From: Alphaproteobacteria bacterium
Lineage (GTDB): Bacteria; Pseudomonadota; Alphaproteobacteria; Rhizobiales; Xanthobacteraceae
Assembly: GCA_037200445.1 (NCBI GenBank)
Contig: JBBCGH010000001.1
Coordinates: 2,232,001 to 2,296,000, forward strand
DNA: 64,000 bases
Direction of reading: 5' to 3'
This document shows positions 15,883 to 24,603 of the stretch, in pieces. The translations under genes and the position numbers were made by a program. Position 1 is the stretch's first letter, and every line of letters begins with the position of its first letter. The notes beneath the pieces are model-generated. The model searched no databases. It was given only the letters and a program-made list of their open reading frames with translations, and was not told where the DNA came from.

Positions 15883-17052
15883 ATGCTGGCAAGCCGCTGG
15901 TTCATTCTGGCCGTACTGTTCGCGGCCCGGTTCGCGCTTGGGTACCAATTCCAGTCGGCGGGCTCCGTTGCGCCCTTCCTGATCCGCGATTTCGGCATCG
16001 ACTATACGCAGGTCGGCCTTCTGGTCGGCGGCTTCATCCTGCCCGGCATCGCGATCTCGCTGCCGAGCGGGTTTCTCGGGCGGCGCTTCGGCGACAAGTC
16101 GGTCGTGACGGCCGGACTGGCGCTGATGGTCCTCGGGGGCGCCATTGCGAGCCTCGCGCCCTCCTATGCGGTAATCCTGTTCGGCCATCTCACAGCCGGT
16201 GTGGGCGGCGCGATCCTGATCGTGCTGATGTCCAAAATGCTAGCCGACTGGTTCGCCGACAAGGAGCTGTTCCTCGGCAATGCCATCTTCATCGTCGGCT
16301 GGCCCGCCGGCATCGCAGCCGGACAGGCGACGCAAAGCTGGCTTGCCGAGACGACGTCCTGGCAAGTCGTATTCCGGCTCAGCACCGTGCTGGCCGCGCT
16401 CGCGCTGGTGCTGATGGCGGCGTTCTATCACCGTCCTCCGGACGCGCGGCACGACACACCGGAAGCGCCGCAACGGCTCGGCTGGCAGGACATCAAGATT
16501 GCTTGTCTCACCGGCATGATCTGGATGTTTTTAAACGGCGCCTACCTGGTGATGCTCAGCTTCGGTCCCTCGCATCTCATCGAGCGCGGCATGGAGATCG
16601 CGCAGGCGAGCGCGGTCGTGAGCCTGATGTCGTGGGCCACCATCCTGGGGATCCCGCTCGGCGGCTATCTGGCGACGCATTACCGCATTCCGAACGTCGT
16701 GATGGCCGGCGGGCTCGCAGTCAGCATCGCGCTCGGCGCGGCTCTCCCGTTCGCGCCGTATCCGCTCGTGTTCTTCACGCTGTTTGGTTTCGTATTTGCG
16801 ACCGCCGTGCCGGTGGTCGGCTCGCTCGCCGCCGAGGTGTTCGATCCGCGCGTGCGCGGGCCTGGGTTCGGCGTCTACTTCCTCTGGTACTTCGGCGGAA
16901 TGCCTGTGCTGATCGCGTTCGCCGGGTTGCTGCGCGACTGGACCGGATCGATCACGGCGTCGATCCTGTTCGCGGTCGGGATGCTGGTCTGCTGTCTGCT
17001 GCTCGCTGGCCTGTTCCGTATGATGCAGAGACGCAAAGCGCCCGCCTCATGA
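15883..17052 (+). CDS. MFS transporter (CynX/NimT-like)
   Basis: The 389-residue protein has about twelve hydrophobic segments. The MFS loop motif after TM2 is seen as PSGFLGRRFGDK, and the conserved positions of TM4-TM5 follow. GGGAAGGGG lies 5 nt before ATG 15883. It resembles cyanate/nitroimidazole-type permeases, a group with broad and mostly unknown substrates. It is divergent from the GGDEF-EAL gene, and its stop overlaps the convergent DUF3750 stop by 3 nt. No enzyme gene is co-directional with it, so the substrate cannot be inferred. Confidence 0.82.
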   Translation: MLASRWFILAVLFAARFALGYQFQSAGSVAPFLIRDFGIDYTQVGLLVGGFILPGIAISLPSGFLGRRFGDKSVVTAGLALMVLGGAIASLAPSYAVILFGHLTAGVGGAILIVLMSKMLADWFADKELFLGNAIFIVGWPAGIAAGQATQSWLAETTSWQVVFRLSTVLAALALVLMAAFYHRPPDARHDTPEAPQRLGWQDIKIACLTGMIWMFLNGAYLVMLSFGPSHLIERGMEIAQASAVVSLMSWATILGIPLGGYLATHYRIPNVVMAGGLAVSIALGAALPFAPYPLVFFTLFGFVFATAVPVVGSLAAEVFDPRVRGPGFGVYFLWYFGGMPVLIAFAGLLRDWTGSITASILFAVGMLVCCLLLAGLFRMMQRRKAPAS

Positions 17053-17847
17053 GGCGGCGCCGGCGCTTTCCGCGGCCGGGACCTCGACGCCGATGCGGCC
17101 GAATCCCGGAATCTTGAGCGCCGGATGGCGCAGGTCGAATCCCGCGACGAGACCGAGCAAATTGAGCTCGATCCCCTCGACCCAGCCAGCCTTCAGGCCG
17201 AGCACGCCCCAAAGGTTCGCCTCGATGCCGGTGCCGCTGTCGGTCAGCCCGACATAGGGCAGCGGGCGATAGTCACGGCCCACTGCGTTCGGCGGCAGCA
17301 TGGCGCCAAGCTCCGGGACGGCGCGCAGGACCGATGCGACGAATGTGTTGCTGTTGGGCCCCGGCCAGATCACGTAGTCGCCTTCGTGGGCGTAGCGATA
17401 GTTCTTGATGGCGGTTTCGATCCGCGGGATCAGCGCCTCGGCCTGCGCGCCTTTGACGTCGGCGACGACAGAGCCGTATTCGCCGAACCAAAGGTCCGGC
17501 GGCCACCAGTTCACCCGCACGGGATTGCCCCAGCCTGCGACATCGTAGCGGCGCCATGCCGGCTCGTTCGCGCGCTTGACGACGATCCAGCTATGGACCG
17601 CGAGCGCGCCCTTCCAGCCGCGGGTGCGGCCGCTCATCACCAGGATGCGCGCCTGCGGATGTGTCGCCGCATCGCCGAGCCGGCTCTGAACCGTGCGGTC
17701 CCAGCGGCTCCAGTGGTTCGGGCCGCCATGATAGGCAAGCAGCCCGGTCGCGCCGAACACGGGCAGCAGGAAGATCGCGAGCAGCAGCCAGGTCGCGATT
17801 CTGCGGCGGGATTTGCGGCGCGGGGGGCTATCGGGCGAGGCGGTCAT
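17047..17847 (-). CDS. DUF3750 domain protein
   Basis: From ATG 17847 the protein has 266 residues; the frame is open upstream to 18522, but that part opposes the asparaginase gene and is not protein-like. The N-terminus RKSRRRIATWLLLAIFLLP is a single membrane anchor. The body has AVHSWIVVKRANEPAWRRYD and WPGPNSNTFVASVLRAVPEL, typical of DUF3750. These proteins have unknown function; the HSW and PNSN-type motifs are reminiscent of a papain-fold or LRAT-like arrangement, but this is only suggestive. It converges with the MFS gene and diverges from the asparaginase gene. Confidence 0.8.
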   Translation of the reverse strand: MTASPDSPPRRKSRRRIATWLLLAIFLLPVFGATGLLAYHGGPNHWSRWDRTVQSRLGDAATHPQARILVMSGRTRGWKGALAVHSWIVVKRANEPAWRRYDVAGWGNPVRVNWWPPDLWFGEYGSVVADVKGAQAEALIPRIETAIKNYRYAHEGDYVIWPGPNSNTFVASVLRAVPELGAMLPPNAVGRDYRPLPYVGLTDSGTGIEANLWGVLGLKAGWVEGIELNLLGLVAGFDLRHPALKIPGFGRIGVEVPAAESAGAAS

Positions 17848-17916
17848 GTCGGTTAAGTATTGCGTATAAAGGGTTTCGGCCTGAACTGTGGCAAGCACAA
17901 TCCGGCAACGTGACAC

Positions 17917-18939
17917 ATGAGTAATCCGGTTCTGGTCGAGGTGGTGCGCGGCGCGCTCACTGAAAGCCGCCATCGCGGTGCGGTGGCGGTGGCCGATGCG
18001 GATGGCGCGACCGTGCTCACGCTCGGCGATGTGGCGCGGCCGGTCTATCCGCGCTCGGCAGTGAAGCCGATACAGGCGCTGCCGCTGATCGAGAGCGGCG
18101 CGGCGGAGCGGTACGGCTTCGGCGATCGGGAAATCGCGCTCGCCTGTGCCTCGCACGGCGGCGAGCCCGCGCATGTCGAGGTGGCACAGGGAATGCTGGC
18201 GCGCGCCGGGCTCGATCTCGGCGCACTCGAATGCGGCGCGCACTGGCCCAGCCATCAGCCATCGAGTCACGCGCTGGCGTGCACAGCCGGCGCGCCGTCG
18301 GCGTTGCACAACAACTGTTCGGGCAAGCACGCGGGCTTTCTGTGTGTCGCCTGCGCGGCGGGAGTGGAGCACCATGGCTACGTGAAGGCCGAGCATTTCG
18401 TGCAGAGCGAAGTACGCGGCGCGCTCGAGAGCCTGACCGGCGTGGGCCTGAGCGTGGATCAATGCGGCATCGACGGCTGCTCGATCCCGACCTGGGCGGT
18501 GCCCTTGACGGCGCTGGCGCATGCGTTTGCAAAGTTCGGAACGGGACGGGGACTCTCGCCGGAGCGCGCCAAGGCCGCGGCCCGCATTCGTGCTGCGTGC
18601 GCGGCGGAGCCCTATTACGTCGCGGGCACCGGCCGCTTCGGCACAGAGATCATGAAACTGTTCGGCTCACGCGTTTTGGCGAAGACCGGCGCGGAGGGCG
18701 TGTACTGCGGCGCACTGCCCGGGCAAGGCCTTGGCATCGCGCTCAAGTGCGACGACGGCGCGACGCGCGCATCTGAAGTCACAATGGCGGCGGTGATCGC
18801 GCGCTTTCTGCCGATGTCGGATGAGGAGCGCGGCGCGATGGCCCGCGTCCTGCGGCCGGCGCTGCGCAACTGGAATGGCATCGAGGTCGGCGGGTTGAGG
18901 CCGAGCGATGTCTTGCTTCAGGGCCACCTCGGCTCATGA
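17917..18939 (+). CDS. L-asparaginase, R. etli type (class 3)
   Basis: The 340-residue protein belongs to the asparaginase group described from Rhizobium etli (ReAIV/ReAV), unrelated to E. coli AnsA/AnsB. YPRSAVKPIQALPL holds the nucleophile-region Ser-Lys. NNCSGKHAGFLC (Cys134, Lys137) and QCGIDGCSIP (Cys188) correspond to the zinc-site Cys/Lys/Cys of ReAV. It hydrolyses asparagine to aspartate and ammonia in the cytoplasm. ATG 17917 follows a short promoter-sized gap from DUF3750. Its end overlaps the convergent CoA-transferase gene by 22 nt. No transporter gene for asparagine is adjacent. Confidence 0.87.
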   Translation: MSNPVLVEVVRGALTESRHRGAVAVADADGATVLTLGDVARPVYPRSAVKPIQALPLIESGAAERYGFGDREIALACASHGGEPAHVEVAQGMLARAGLDLGALECGAHWPSHQPSSHALACTAGAPSALHNNCSGKHAGFLCVACAAGVEHHGYVKAEHFVQSEVRGALESLTGVGLSVDQCGIDGCSIPTWAVPLTALAHAFAKFGTGRGLSPERAKAAARIRAACAAEPYYVAGTGRFGTEIMKLFGSRVLAKTGAEGVYCGALPGQGLGIALKCDDGATRASEVTMAAVIARFLPMSDEERGAMARVLRPALRNWNGIEVGGLRPSDVLLQGHLGS

Positions 18940-20324
18940 GTCCCAAGCGGCACCGAGGGCCGCGCCCAGTGCGGGGGTGTTTCGCTCATCACCGCGGCGT
19001 GGCGCACGGCGGTCAGCTTGCCGAAGCCGGAGTCGCTCTCCTCAAGCCGGTCGCGCACGTCGTCGAGGCTCGGATCGGCGCAGCCGAGCCCATCGATGCG
19101 GCCGAGCCCGCGGATCCAGTGACCGGTCTGTGCGAGTGACACGCGCACATGCCAGCTTCCGCCTTGGCTAGCGCGGCGTGCAAGCGCCGTCATCGCGCCG
19201 AACGCCATCAGGTAGCCGCTCGCATGATCGATCGCCTGGCAGGGCAGGGGTTTTGGTTGCGCGCTTTCCGCTGCTTCCGCTTCGGCATGATTGATGCCGT
19301 TTGCGTTCTGCACCAGGGAGTCGAAGCCGCGCCGGTTTGCCCACGGGCCTTCATGACCGTAGGCGCAGAGCGAGACGTAGACGACGCCCGGGCGCAGCCG
19401 CGCGAGTTCCTCCGGGCCGAAGCCGTTGTCCTTCACGGCGCCGGGCCGGTAGCCCTGCACGAAAATGTCCGCCTTGCGCGCAAGCGCGGCGAGTGTGTCG
19501 CGCCCCCTCGCCTCGCGCAGATCGATGACGGTCGAAAGCTTGCCGCGGCCACTGTCCATCACCAGCGGCATCATCTGCGGCAGGTGCGCGGCGGTGACCA
19601 GCATCACGTCCGCGCCGTGCACCGCGAGCGTGCGCCCGCACACGGGGCCCGCGATCACGCGCGTGAGATCGAGCACGCGCACGCCCGAGAGCGGGCGCTC
19701 GCCGGGCGGCAGCGGCTGGGGCGGGGTGTCACCGATCTTCTCGATCGAAAACGCTGGCAGGCCGGCGACCGCGCGTCCCTGCGGATGCGCGTCCCATTCG
19801 GCAAACGAGCGCGTCATGGTGACGACGAGGCCGGCTTCCGCCGCGGCCGTTTCGAACGTCTCCGCCTGCCAGCCGTCGAGCGCACGTTGAACGGCTTCGC
19901 GCGAGTAGTCGCAGCCGAGGAGCTTGAGAACGCCGTCGCGATGATGCGGGAAATTCGTGTGCAGCCGCACCCAGCGCCCGTCGCCGCAGCGATATAGCCC
20001 CGCGATCTTGTCCCAGATCTCGCCCGGCGCTTTGCCCGCGACGCGCATGTAGCGCTCGCTGCGAAACTCGATCGCCGCATCGCGCATGTCGACGCTGACC
20101 TGGCCCTGCCGCCCGGTGCGCAGCCGCCACAGCTCCGCCGCGGCGAGCGCTGATGCCGCGATGGTCGCCTGCGCGGCAGTGCCGATGGCGAACGAGGAGG
20201 GGAGCGCGGGCTCGGTGCCGGTCAGCGTGATTGCGTCGAGCGCGGCAGCAGGCCGGCCCGTGGCGTCCCAAAGGCCGGCGAGCGCCGCCTCCGGGCTGGT
20301 TGTACCGTGTCGGGTGCTTGTCAT
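18918..20324 (-). CDS. CaiB/BaiF family III CoA-transferase with two domain halves
   Basis: The 468-residue protein contains two family III CoA-transferase portions in unusual order. Residues about 1-200 look like a C-terminal half, with GRQGQVSVDMRDAAIEF carrying the catalytic-Asp position. Residues from about 210 look like an N-terminal CoA-binding half (PLSGVRVLDLTRVIAGP), and they finish with a second copy of the catalytic region, where VRVSLAQTGHWI has Gln in place of the Asp. Such proteins transfer CoA between carboxylic acids. The donor and acceptor are unknown. Its start overlaps the promoter of the Xre/RES module, and its 3' end overlaps the asparaginase end. Confidence 0.82.
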   Translation of the reverse strand: MTSTRHGTTSPEAALAGLWDATGRPAAALDAITLTGTEPALPSSFAIGTAAQATIAASALAAAELWRLRTGRQGQVSVDMRDAAIEFRSERYMRVAGKAPGEIWDKIAGLYRCGDGRWVRLHTNFPHHRDGVLKLLGCDYSREAVQRALDGWQAETFETAAAEAGLVVTMTRSFAEWDAHPQGRAVAGLPAFSIEKIGDTPPQPLPPGERPLSGVRVLDLTRVIAGPVCGRTLAVHGADVMLVTAAHLPQMMPLVMDSGRGKLSTVIDLREARGRDTLAALARKADIFVQGYRPGAVKDNGFGPEELARLRPGVVYVSLCAYGHEGPWANRRGFDSLVQNANGINHAEAEAAESAQPKPLPCQAIDHASGYLMAFGAMTALARRASQGGSWHVRVSLAQTGHWIRGLGRIDGLGCADPSLDDVRDRLEESDSGFGKLTAVRHAAVMSETPPHWARPSVPLGTHEPRWP

Positions 20325-20364
20325 TCTACAGAAATTATCCTATATACATATTTCCAAGGAAATA
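20318..20364 (+). promoter_or_regulatory. Promoter and palindromic operator of the Xre/RES module
   Basis: TTGTCA (20318-20323) and TATATA (20341-20346) are separated by exactly 17 bp, a near-consensus housekeeping sigma promoter. Immediately downstream, TATTTCC-AA-GGAAATA (20349-20364) is a perfect 7-2-7 palindrome that covers the start region and ribosome site of the antitoxin gene at 20367. This is where an autoregulating antitoxin would bind. The AT-rich composition contrasts with the surrounding genes. Confidence 0.65.
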
Positions 20365-20366
20365 AC

Positions 20367-20750
20367 ATGCCAAAACCCTCGCCCAAAGCGGCTCCTGCCG
20401 TTGCGCCCGGCTCAACCGTGACCAAGGCTATTCTGCGCGCGGCCGAGCGTCTCGGGATATCGAACAAGCTTATCGCGGCCATTGTGGGTCTCTCCGAAGC
20501 GACGGTATCGCGCATGGGGAGTGGCGGCTACGTGCTCCAGCCAGGCGAGAAGCCGTTCGAGCTGTCGGTGCTTTTGGTCCGTCTCTATCGCTCGCTCGAT
20601 GCCATGACGGGAGGCGACGACGCGGTCGCGCGGACTTGGCTGCGCAGCGAGAACACCGCGCTCGGAGGCACGCCGCTGACGCTGGTTCAATCAGTCCAGG
20701 GGCTGGTCAATGTCATTGCGTACCTGGACGCCCGCCGCGCTGTCAGCTGA
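20367..20750 (+). CDS. MbcA/ParS/Xre-family antitoxin
   Basis: The 127-residue protein has an N-terminal helix-turn-helix region (LRAAERLGISNKLIAAIVGLSEATVSRM) and the C-terminal MbcA/ParS/Xre toxin-binding domain (FELSVLLVRLYRSLDAM, WLRSENTALGGTPLTLVQ). It should neutralise the RES toxin encoded next and repress the operon through the palindrome at 20349-20364. ATG 20367 follows AAGGA by 6 nt; the longer in-frame start at 20307 would run through the promoter. It overlaps the toxin gene by 41 nt in another frame, so the two are co-translated with antitoxin first. Confidence 0.9.
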   Translation: MPKPSPKAAPAVAPGSTVTKAILRAAERLGISNKLIAAIVGLSEATVSRMGSGGYVLQPGEKPFELSVLLVRLYRSLDAMTGGDDAVARTWLRSENTALGGTPLTLVQSVQGLVNVIAYLDARRAVS

Positions 20751-21474
20751 GCAGCGCCGGATCGCGGGATTGTGCTGGCGCCTGGTCGAGGCGCAGCACG
20801 TCGTTTCGACGCTCAAGCTTGTGGATTCGCTGGACGAACAGGCGCTCCTCGAACGCCTGATCGAGGAGACCAAGCCGCCGGTGCCGCCCGAGTGCCGGCC
20901 CCTCCACTACCTGCTGTCGACGCCCTTTCGCTACGGCTCGCCCTATCCCGCGGGCTCGCGGTTTCGGCGCACCGGGCCGACACCGGGCGTGTACTACGCG
21001 TCCCGGACGACCGCCACAGCGGTCGCCGAGATGACATTCCATCGGTTGCTCTTCTTCGCCGAATCCCCGGCGACGCCTTGGCCGGCAAACGCAGCGGAGT
21101 TCACCGCCTTTTCGGTTCGTTATGCAGGGGCGGGAATTGATCTCACAGTGCCGCCGCTATCGCGCGACGAAGCGGCGTGGACTGAGCTGACCGACTATGC
21201 GCCGTGCCAAGCGCTCGCCGAGGCGGCGCGACGAGCGGAGATTGCGGTCATCCGCTACCGATCCGTTCGCGATCCCGGCGCCGGTTTGAATGTCGCGCTT
21301 CTCACATGCAGGGCCTTCAGGCAGGAAGAGCCGGCGGACCGCCAGACATGGCACATCCAGCTGGGGCGGAGCGGAGCGCGCGCCGTGTGCGAGTTTCCCG
21401 AGGCGCGGCTCGAATTTCCCCGTGGCGGGTTCAACGCGGACCCGCGCGTTGCGGCAATGAACTGGGAGCGCTAG
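20710..21474 (+). CDS. RES-domain toxin (NAD-degrading family)
   Basis: The 254-residue protein has a RES domain. RFRRTGPTPGVYYASRT contains the conserved arginines, TATAVAEMTFHR the conserved Glu, and ALLTCRAFRQEEPADRQTW the C-terminal part. RES toxins of Xre-RES modules cleave NAD+ (phosphorolysis in MbcT), which stops growth until antitoxin binds. The protein is longer than minimal RES toxins (about 150-180 residues) because of an N-terminal extension of about 85 residues containing LLERLIEETKPPVPP. ATG 20710 lies inside the antitoxin frame. A run of T residues follows the stop (21476-21481). Confidence 0.88.
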   Translation: MSLRTWTPAALSAEQRRIAGLCWRLVEAQHVVSTLKLVDSLDEQALLERLIEETKPPVPPECRPLHYLLSTPFRYGSPYPAGSRFRRTGPTPGVYYASRTTATAVAEMTFHRLLFFAESPATPWPANAAEFTAFSVRYAGAGIDLTVPPLSRDEAAWTELTDYAPCQALAEAARRAEIAVIRYRSVRDPGAGLNVALLTCRAFRQEEPADRQTWHIQLGRSGARAVCEFPEARLEFPRGGFNADPRVAAMNWER

Positions 21475-21485
21475 CTTTTTTATTT

Positions 21486-21558
21486 GAGCATGATCTTTTC
21501 CGAAAACCGGTACTCACCCCGGATCAAGTCCGGGGCAGGCATTTTCGGGATCATGCTC
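21486..21558. repeat. Intergenic inverted-repeat element, GAGCATGATC family
   Basis: GAGCATGATC (21486-21495) pairs with GATCATGCTC (21549-21558), with TTTTCCGAAAA and ATTTTCGG segments inside and an inner CCCCGG-ATCAAGT-CCGGGG hairpin. This arrangement is a widespread interspersed repeat in Hyphomicrobiales. It lies between two convergent genes (RES toxin and TIGR03808-like protein), where it could help end transcription. Confidence 0.85.
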
Positions 21559-22946
21559 TACCGCACCCGGTTGCCGTTGATGGCGAGCTGTGCGTAGCGC
21601 GCCGCGCCCTCGCGCGCGAGGTCGCCGGTCATCGCGCGGCGCTGGTCCATGCCGACGATCGCGCCGCTCTTCGTGCCCGAAATCAAGTTGTCGGCGATCA
21701 CCGCCGAGCCAGCGCCCGGCGTCACCGACACCGCGATGCCGACGCCGGCGCCGCGCACCACGTTTCCGGTGACGCTGACGTCGCGCAGATACTGGCCCCA
21801 GCCGACCGAAATGCCGGCGACCGGCGCATTCTCGATGATGTTGCCGGTCACCGCGGTGTCAGCTTCGACGCCGATACCGATGCCGTTGCCGTCATTCGGA
21901 TCGGTGCCTGCCGGACGCTTCGGCACGAGATTGCGGATGAGGTTGCCCTGCACGACGGCAAGCCGGCCGCCCTGATTGAAGTTCGTCACCGCAACGCCGA
22001 TCGCGGCGCCGTCGATCGTGTTATTGGCGATCACCGCGCCCTCGAAGCCGAACTCCGCATAGATCGCGACCTCGCCGAGATTGATGCAGGTATTGTTGGT
22101 GATCTGGATGTTCGAGGCCGCGTTGCCGCGTACCGCCGAGAAGGCGGCGTTGCGGATACGGTTGCCGCGCACGGTCACGTTGTGTGCGCGGAAGACGTTG
22201 ATGGCATTTCCGTTCTGCCCGGACCCGCCGCTCTGCGCGGCGATGTCCTCGATGCGGTTATCGAGCACCTGCGTGCCGTCGTCGCCTGCCGCCGAGCGCC
22301 ACACCTGAATGCCATTGTTGAAAGCGTTGCGGATGGTGTTGCGGGAGATCACAAGGCCGCGCGAGTCGAGCGCATGAATGGCCGCGCCGAGGGCGCCGGT
22401 GATTGTCGTGGTGGTGATCTCGCCCTCGATGCCTTCGAGCACGATGCCGTTGCGCCCCGCGCCCAGCACTTCGCAATCCCGGATCGCGATGCCGCGCCCG
22501 TTCGCGAGCTGGATCAGGCCTGCGTTCTCGGGCAGCGCCTTGCCGCTGCCGTCGAAGATGATGCCGGAGAGCAAAACGTAGTCGGCGCCGCGCGCAACGA
22601 CGATCGGCGCGTTGTCGGTCGCGACGATGCGCGTCGCGCCCGGCACGCCGATGAGCCGCGTGCCGGTCGGCAGCACGAGGCCGCGTGCGCGGTAGACGCC
22701 GGGCGCGAGGATCAGCGGCAGCCGTGCTCCGGCGGTGCGGTCGATCGCGCGCTGCAACGCCTCGGTCTGGTCGTCGGTGCCGTTGAAGCGCACGCCGAGA
22801 TGAATGGCGTCGACGCCAAGGCCCGACACCGGCACGGTGTTCGATGCGGCGGGAGCGGGCGTGGCGATCGCGTCGGTGGCGCTGAAGGCGCCGGTCGCGC
22901 CGGTGGTGGCGGCTGCTCCGATGAAGTGGCGGCGGTCGATGGCCAT
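21558..22946 (-). CDS. TIGR03808-like Tat-exported parallel beta-helix repeat protein
   Basis: The 462-residue protein begins with DRRHFIGAAATTGATGAF, a twin-arginine signal. After about residue 45 it has a pectate-lyase-like region (GTDDQTEALQRAIDRT, the usual first rung) and then about fifteen right-handed beta-helix rungs with recurrent NxIxxA or GNxIxN patterns. It matches the Tat-translocated repeat protein family of Hyphomicrobiales, whose function is unknown. A periplasmic or surface polysaccharide-binding or -cleaving role is possible, but no catalytic residues are evident. It is the last gene of a minus-strand run, though the 75-nt gap from the C15 peptidase suggests its own promoter. 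Confidence 0.85.
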   Translation of the reverse strand: MAIDRRHFIGAAATTGATGAFSATDAIATPAPAASNTVPVSGLGVDAIHLGVRFNGTDDQTEALQRAIDRTAGARLPLILAPGVYRARGLVLPTGTRLIGVPGATRIVATDNAPIVVARGADYVLLSGIIFDGSGKALPENAGLIQLANGRGIAIRDCEVLGAGRNGIVLEGIEGEITTTTITGALGAAIHALDSRGLVISRNTIRNAFNNGIQVWRSAAGDDGTQVLDNRIEDIAAQSGGSGQNGNAINVFRAHNVTVRGNRIRNAAFSAVRGNAASNIQITNNTCINLGEVAIYAEFGFEGAVIANNTIDGAAIGVAVTNFNQGGRLAVVQGNLIRNLVPKRPAGTDPNDGNGIGIGVEADTAVTGNIIENAPVAGISVGWGQYLRDVSVTGNVVRGAGVGIAVSVTPGAGSAVIADNLISGTKSGAIVGMDQRRAMTGDLAREGAARYAQLAINGNRVR

Positions 22947-23021
22947 GGCGTTCCTCGAATGTGAGGAGCGCTGTGCTTCAAGAACCGCGCCTTGGGGCCT
23001 GTGCCGCGGCGGGACAGCGCA

Positions 23022-23648
23022 TTAACCTAAACGCCGGTGCGCGGCGAGAAGCGCAAGCAGAAAGGCCTCGCCGGAGCGCGCCAGCGCCGCGTGGGTCATT
23101 CGCTTCTTCGGGCCGGGGCGGCGCTTCACCAGCGGAACCCATGGGACGTGGATGAACTGCGCGAGCGGCGTTCCGGATCGGGACGCTTCCAGCGCGCGCC
23201 AATAGGCGTAATTGCACAGATACCGGCCAGCATCGCGCGACATCCTGGCCGGCACGCGTGCGGCGCGCGCTGCGCCAAGGAGGCGCCAGATTGGCGCACG
23301 CCCGCTGAGAGCAGGCTTGCCGCGCGCGATTGCCCGCTCGTCGGGCCGATGGCCGGTGACATCGGGGAACAGGATCGACCGTGCATTGCGGGCGCGCGTC
23401 TCAATGCGCGCGAACGGCGTGCGCGCCGCGAGCCCGAACATCAGCAGGATGTCGGGCTTGTGCTTGGCGATGAGCTTGGGCAGATCGCGGTCGACCGCCG
23501 CGTAGCTCGTTTTGAAGATGTGCACTTCGCGGCGTACTTCGGCGAAGGCCGGCCGCTTGCGTTTCGCAACGGCGCGCGCCAGCGGGCCGCTCGGATTGAA
23601 CGGGGCGCCGGGAAAACGCCCGAAGCCGGTGATGAGAACGGTCGTCAC
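23022..23648 (-). CDS. Peptidase C15 (pyroglutamyl-peptidase I-like)
   Basis: The 208-residue protein has the C15 fold signature LITGFGRFPGAPFNPSG at the start. The catalytic positions are a Glu in IETRARN, the nucleophile Cys in GRYLCNYAYWRAL, and the His in QFIHVPW. These enzymes remove N-terminal pyroglutamate from peptides in the cytoplasm. The central region is more arginine-rich and divergent than in Bacillus/Pseudomonas enzymes, so substrate range may differ. It begins 4 nt inside the end of the CDF transporter gene (overlap 23645-23648), implying a shared transcript. Confidence 0.82.
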   Translation of the reverse strand: MTTVLITGFGRFPGAPFNPSGPLARAVAKRKRPAFAEVRREVHIFKTSYAAVDRDLPKLIAKHKPDILLMFGLAARTPFARIETRARNARSILFPDVTGHRPDERAIARGKPALSGRAPIWRLLGAARAARVPARMSRDAGRYLCNYAYWRALEASRSGTPLAQFIHVPWVPLVKRRPGPKKRMTHAALARSGEAFLLALLAAHRRLG

Positions 23649-24595
23649 GCGACTACCGTCGTGGGCTGCGCGCGCTCACCGCGCGTTGTGCTCGACTGCG
23701 GCTTGATGAAGATCGTAAACACCTCGGGGTTCTTGCTGCAGATGCGGCGTTCGATCGCCGCAACCGCCTGCTCGATCTGCGGCGTGGTCAGTTCATCCCT
23801 GAATTCCAGGCTGAGCGCGGCGACGATCTGATCCGGAGAAAGATGCACGGTCACGAGATCGTTGACCCGCTCCACGCCAGGCTGCTCGGCTGCAATCTGG
23901 CGAATGGATCGCATGGTCCGCCCGCGCGCACCTTCGCCGATGAGAAGCCCCTTGCTTTCACGCGCAAGAAACATCGCGGTCGCGGCCAGCACGATGCCGA
24001 TGCCGACCGACGCCACACCATCGAGCACCGGCATCGCAAGCCGGTCGGCCGCGAGCGTGCCGAGGAACGCGATCGCGATTCCGATCAACGCCGCTGAATC
24101 CTCGAACAAGACGAGAAACGAGGGCGGATCCTTGCTGAGGTGAACCGCTTCGAAATAACCGAGCGTGCCGCGTGTCCTGTTGAATGCTTTCAACGCGATC
24201 CAGAACGTCACCCCTTCGAACACGGCGGAGAGGCCGAGCACGATGTAGTTCACGTGCGGATCGGTGATCGGCACGGGCGCCAGAATGTGCGCGATCCCCT
24301 CGTAGAACGAGAGTCCGGCCCCGATCGAGAAAATCAACAGTGCGACAATGAAGCTCCAGAAATAGAGCTCGCGCCCGTAGCCGAGCGGATGATCCTCATC
24401 GCGCGGCTTGTGCGCCCGGCTGATGCCATAGAGCAGCAACAGCTGGTTCGCCGTATCGACCACCGAGTGGACGCCCTCGCTCAGCATCGCGGACGAGCCG
24501 GTCCACGCCGCGGCGGCAAATTTGGTGAGTGCAATCGCCAAGTTGCCGGCGAGGGCGGCATAGATGACTTTGCGCGATGCGGAGCCGGCGGCCAT
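23645..24595 (-). CDS. Cation diffusion facilitator (ZnT9-like) transporter
   Basis: From ATG 24595 the protein has 316 residues; the frame extends further upstream, but that part opposes meaB and is not transporter-like. Six TM helices are followed by a cytoplasmic domain (GRTMRSIRQIAAEQPGVERV). TM2 carries SEGVHSVVDTANQ with the His/Asp metal site. The TM5 site is FEDSAALIG, acidic where classical CDFs have His-x3-Asp, as in the SLC30A9/ZnT9-like branch. It probably exports zinc or another divalent metal, or in this branch may act as a metal/proton carrier of unclear role. It is 8 nt downstream of meaB. Confidence 0.85.
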   Translation of the reverse strand: MAAGSASRKVIYAALAGNLAIALTKFAAAAWTGSSAMLSEGVHSVVDTANQLLLLYGISRAHKPRDEDHPLGYGRELYFWSFIVALLIFSIGAGLSFYEGIAHILAPVPITDPHVNYIVLGLSAVFEGVTFWIALKAFNRTRGTLGYFEAVHLSKDPPSFLVLFEDSAALIGIAIAFLGTLAADRLAMPVLDGVASVGIGIVLAATAMFLARESKGLLIGEGARGRTMRSIRQIAAEQPGVERVNDLVTVHLSPDQIVAALSLEFRDELTTPQIEQAVAAIERRICSKNPEVFTIFIKPQSSTTRGERAQPTTVVA

Positions 24596-24603
24596 TCGGT
24601 TCC

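Noticed and set aside
17848-18522. Upstream part of the DUF3750 frame
   Set aside because: It is antisense to the asparaginase gene and has no DUF3750 features; the membrane anchor begins at ATG 17847.
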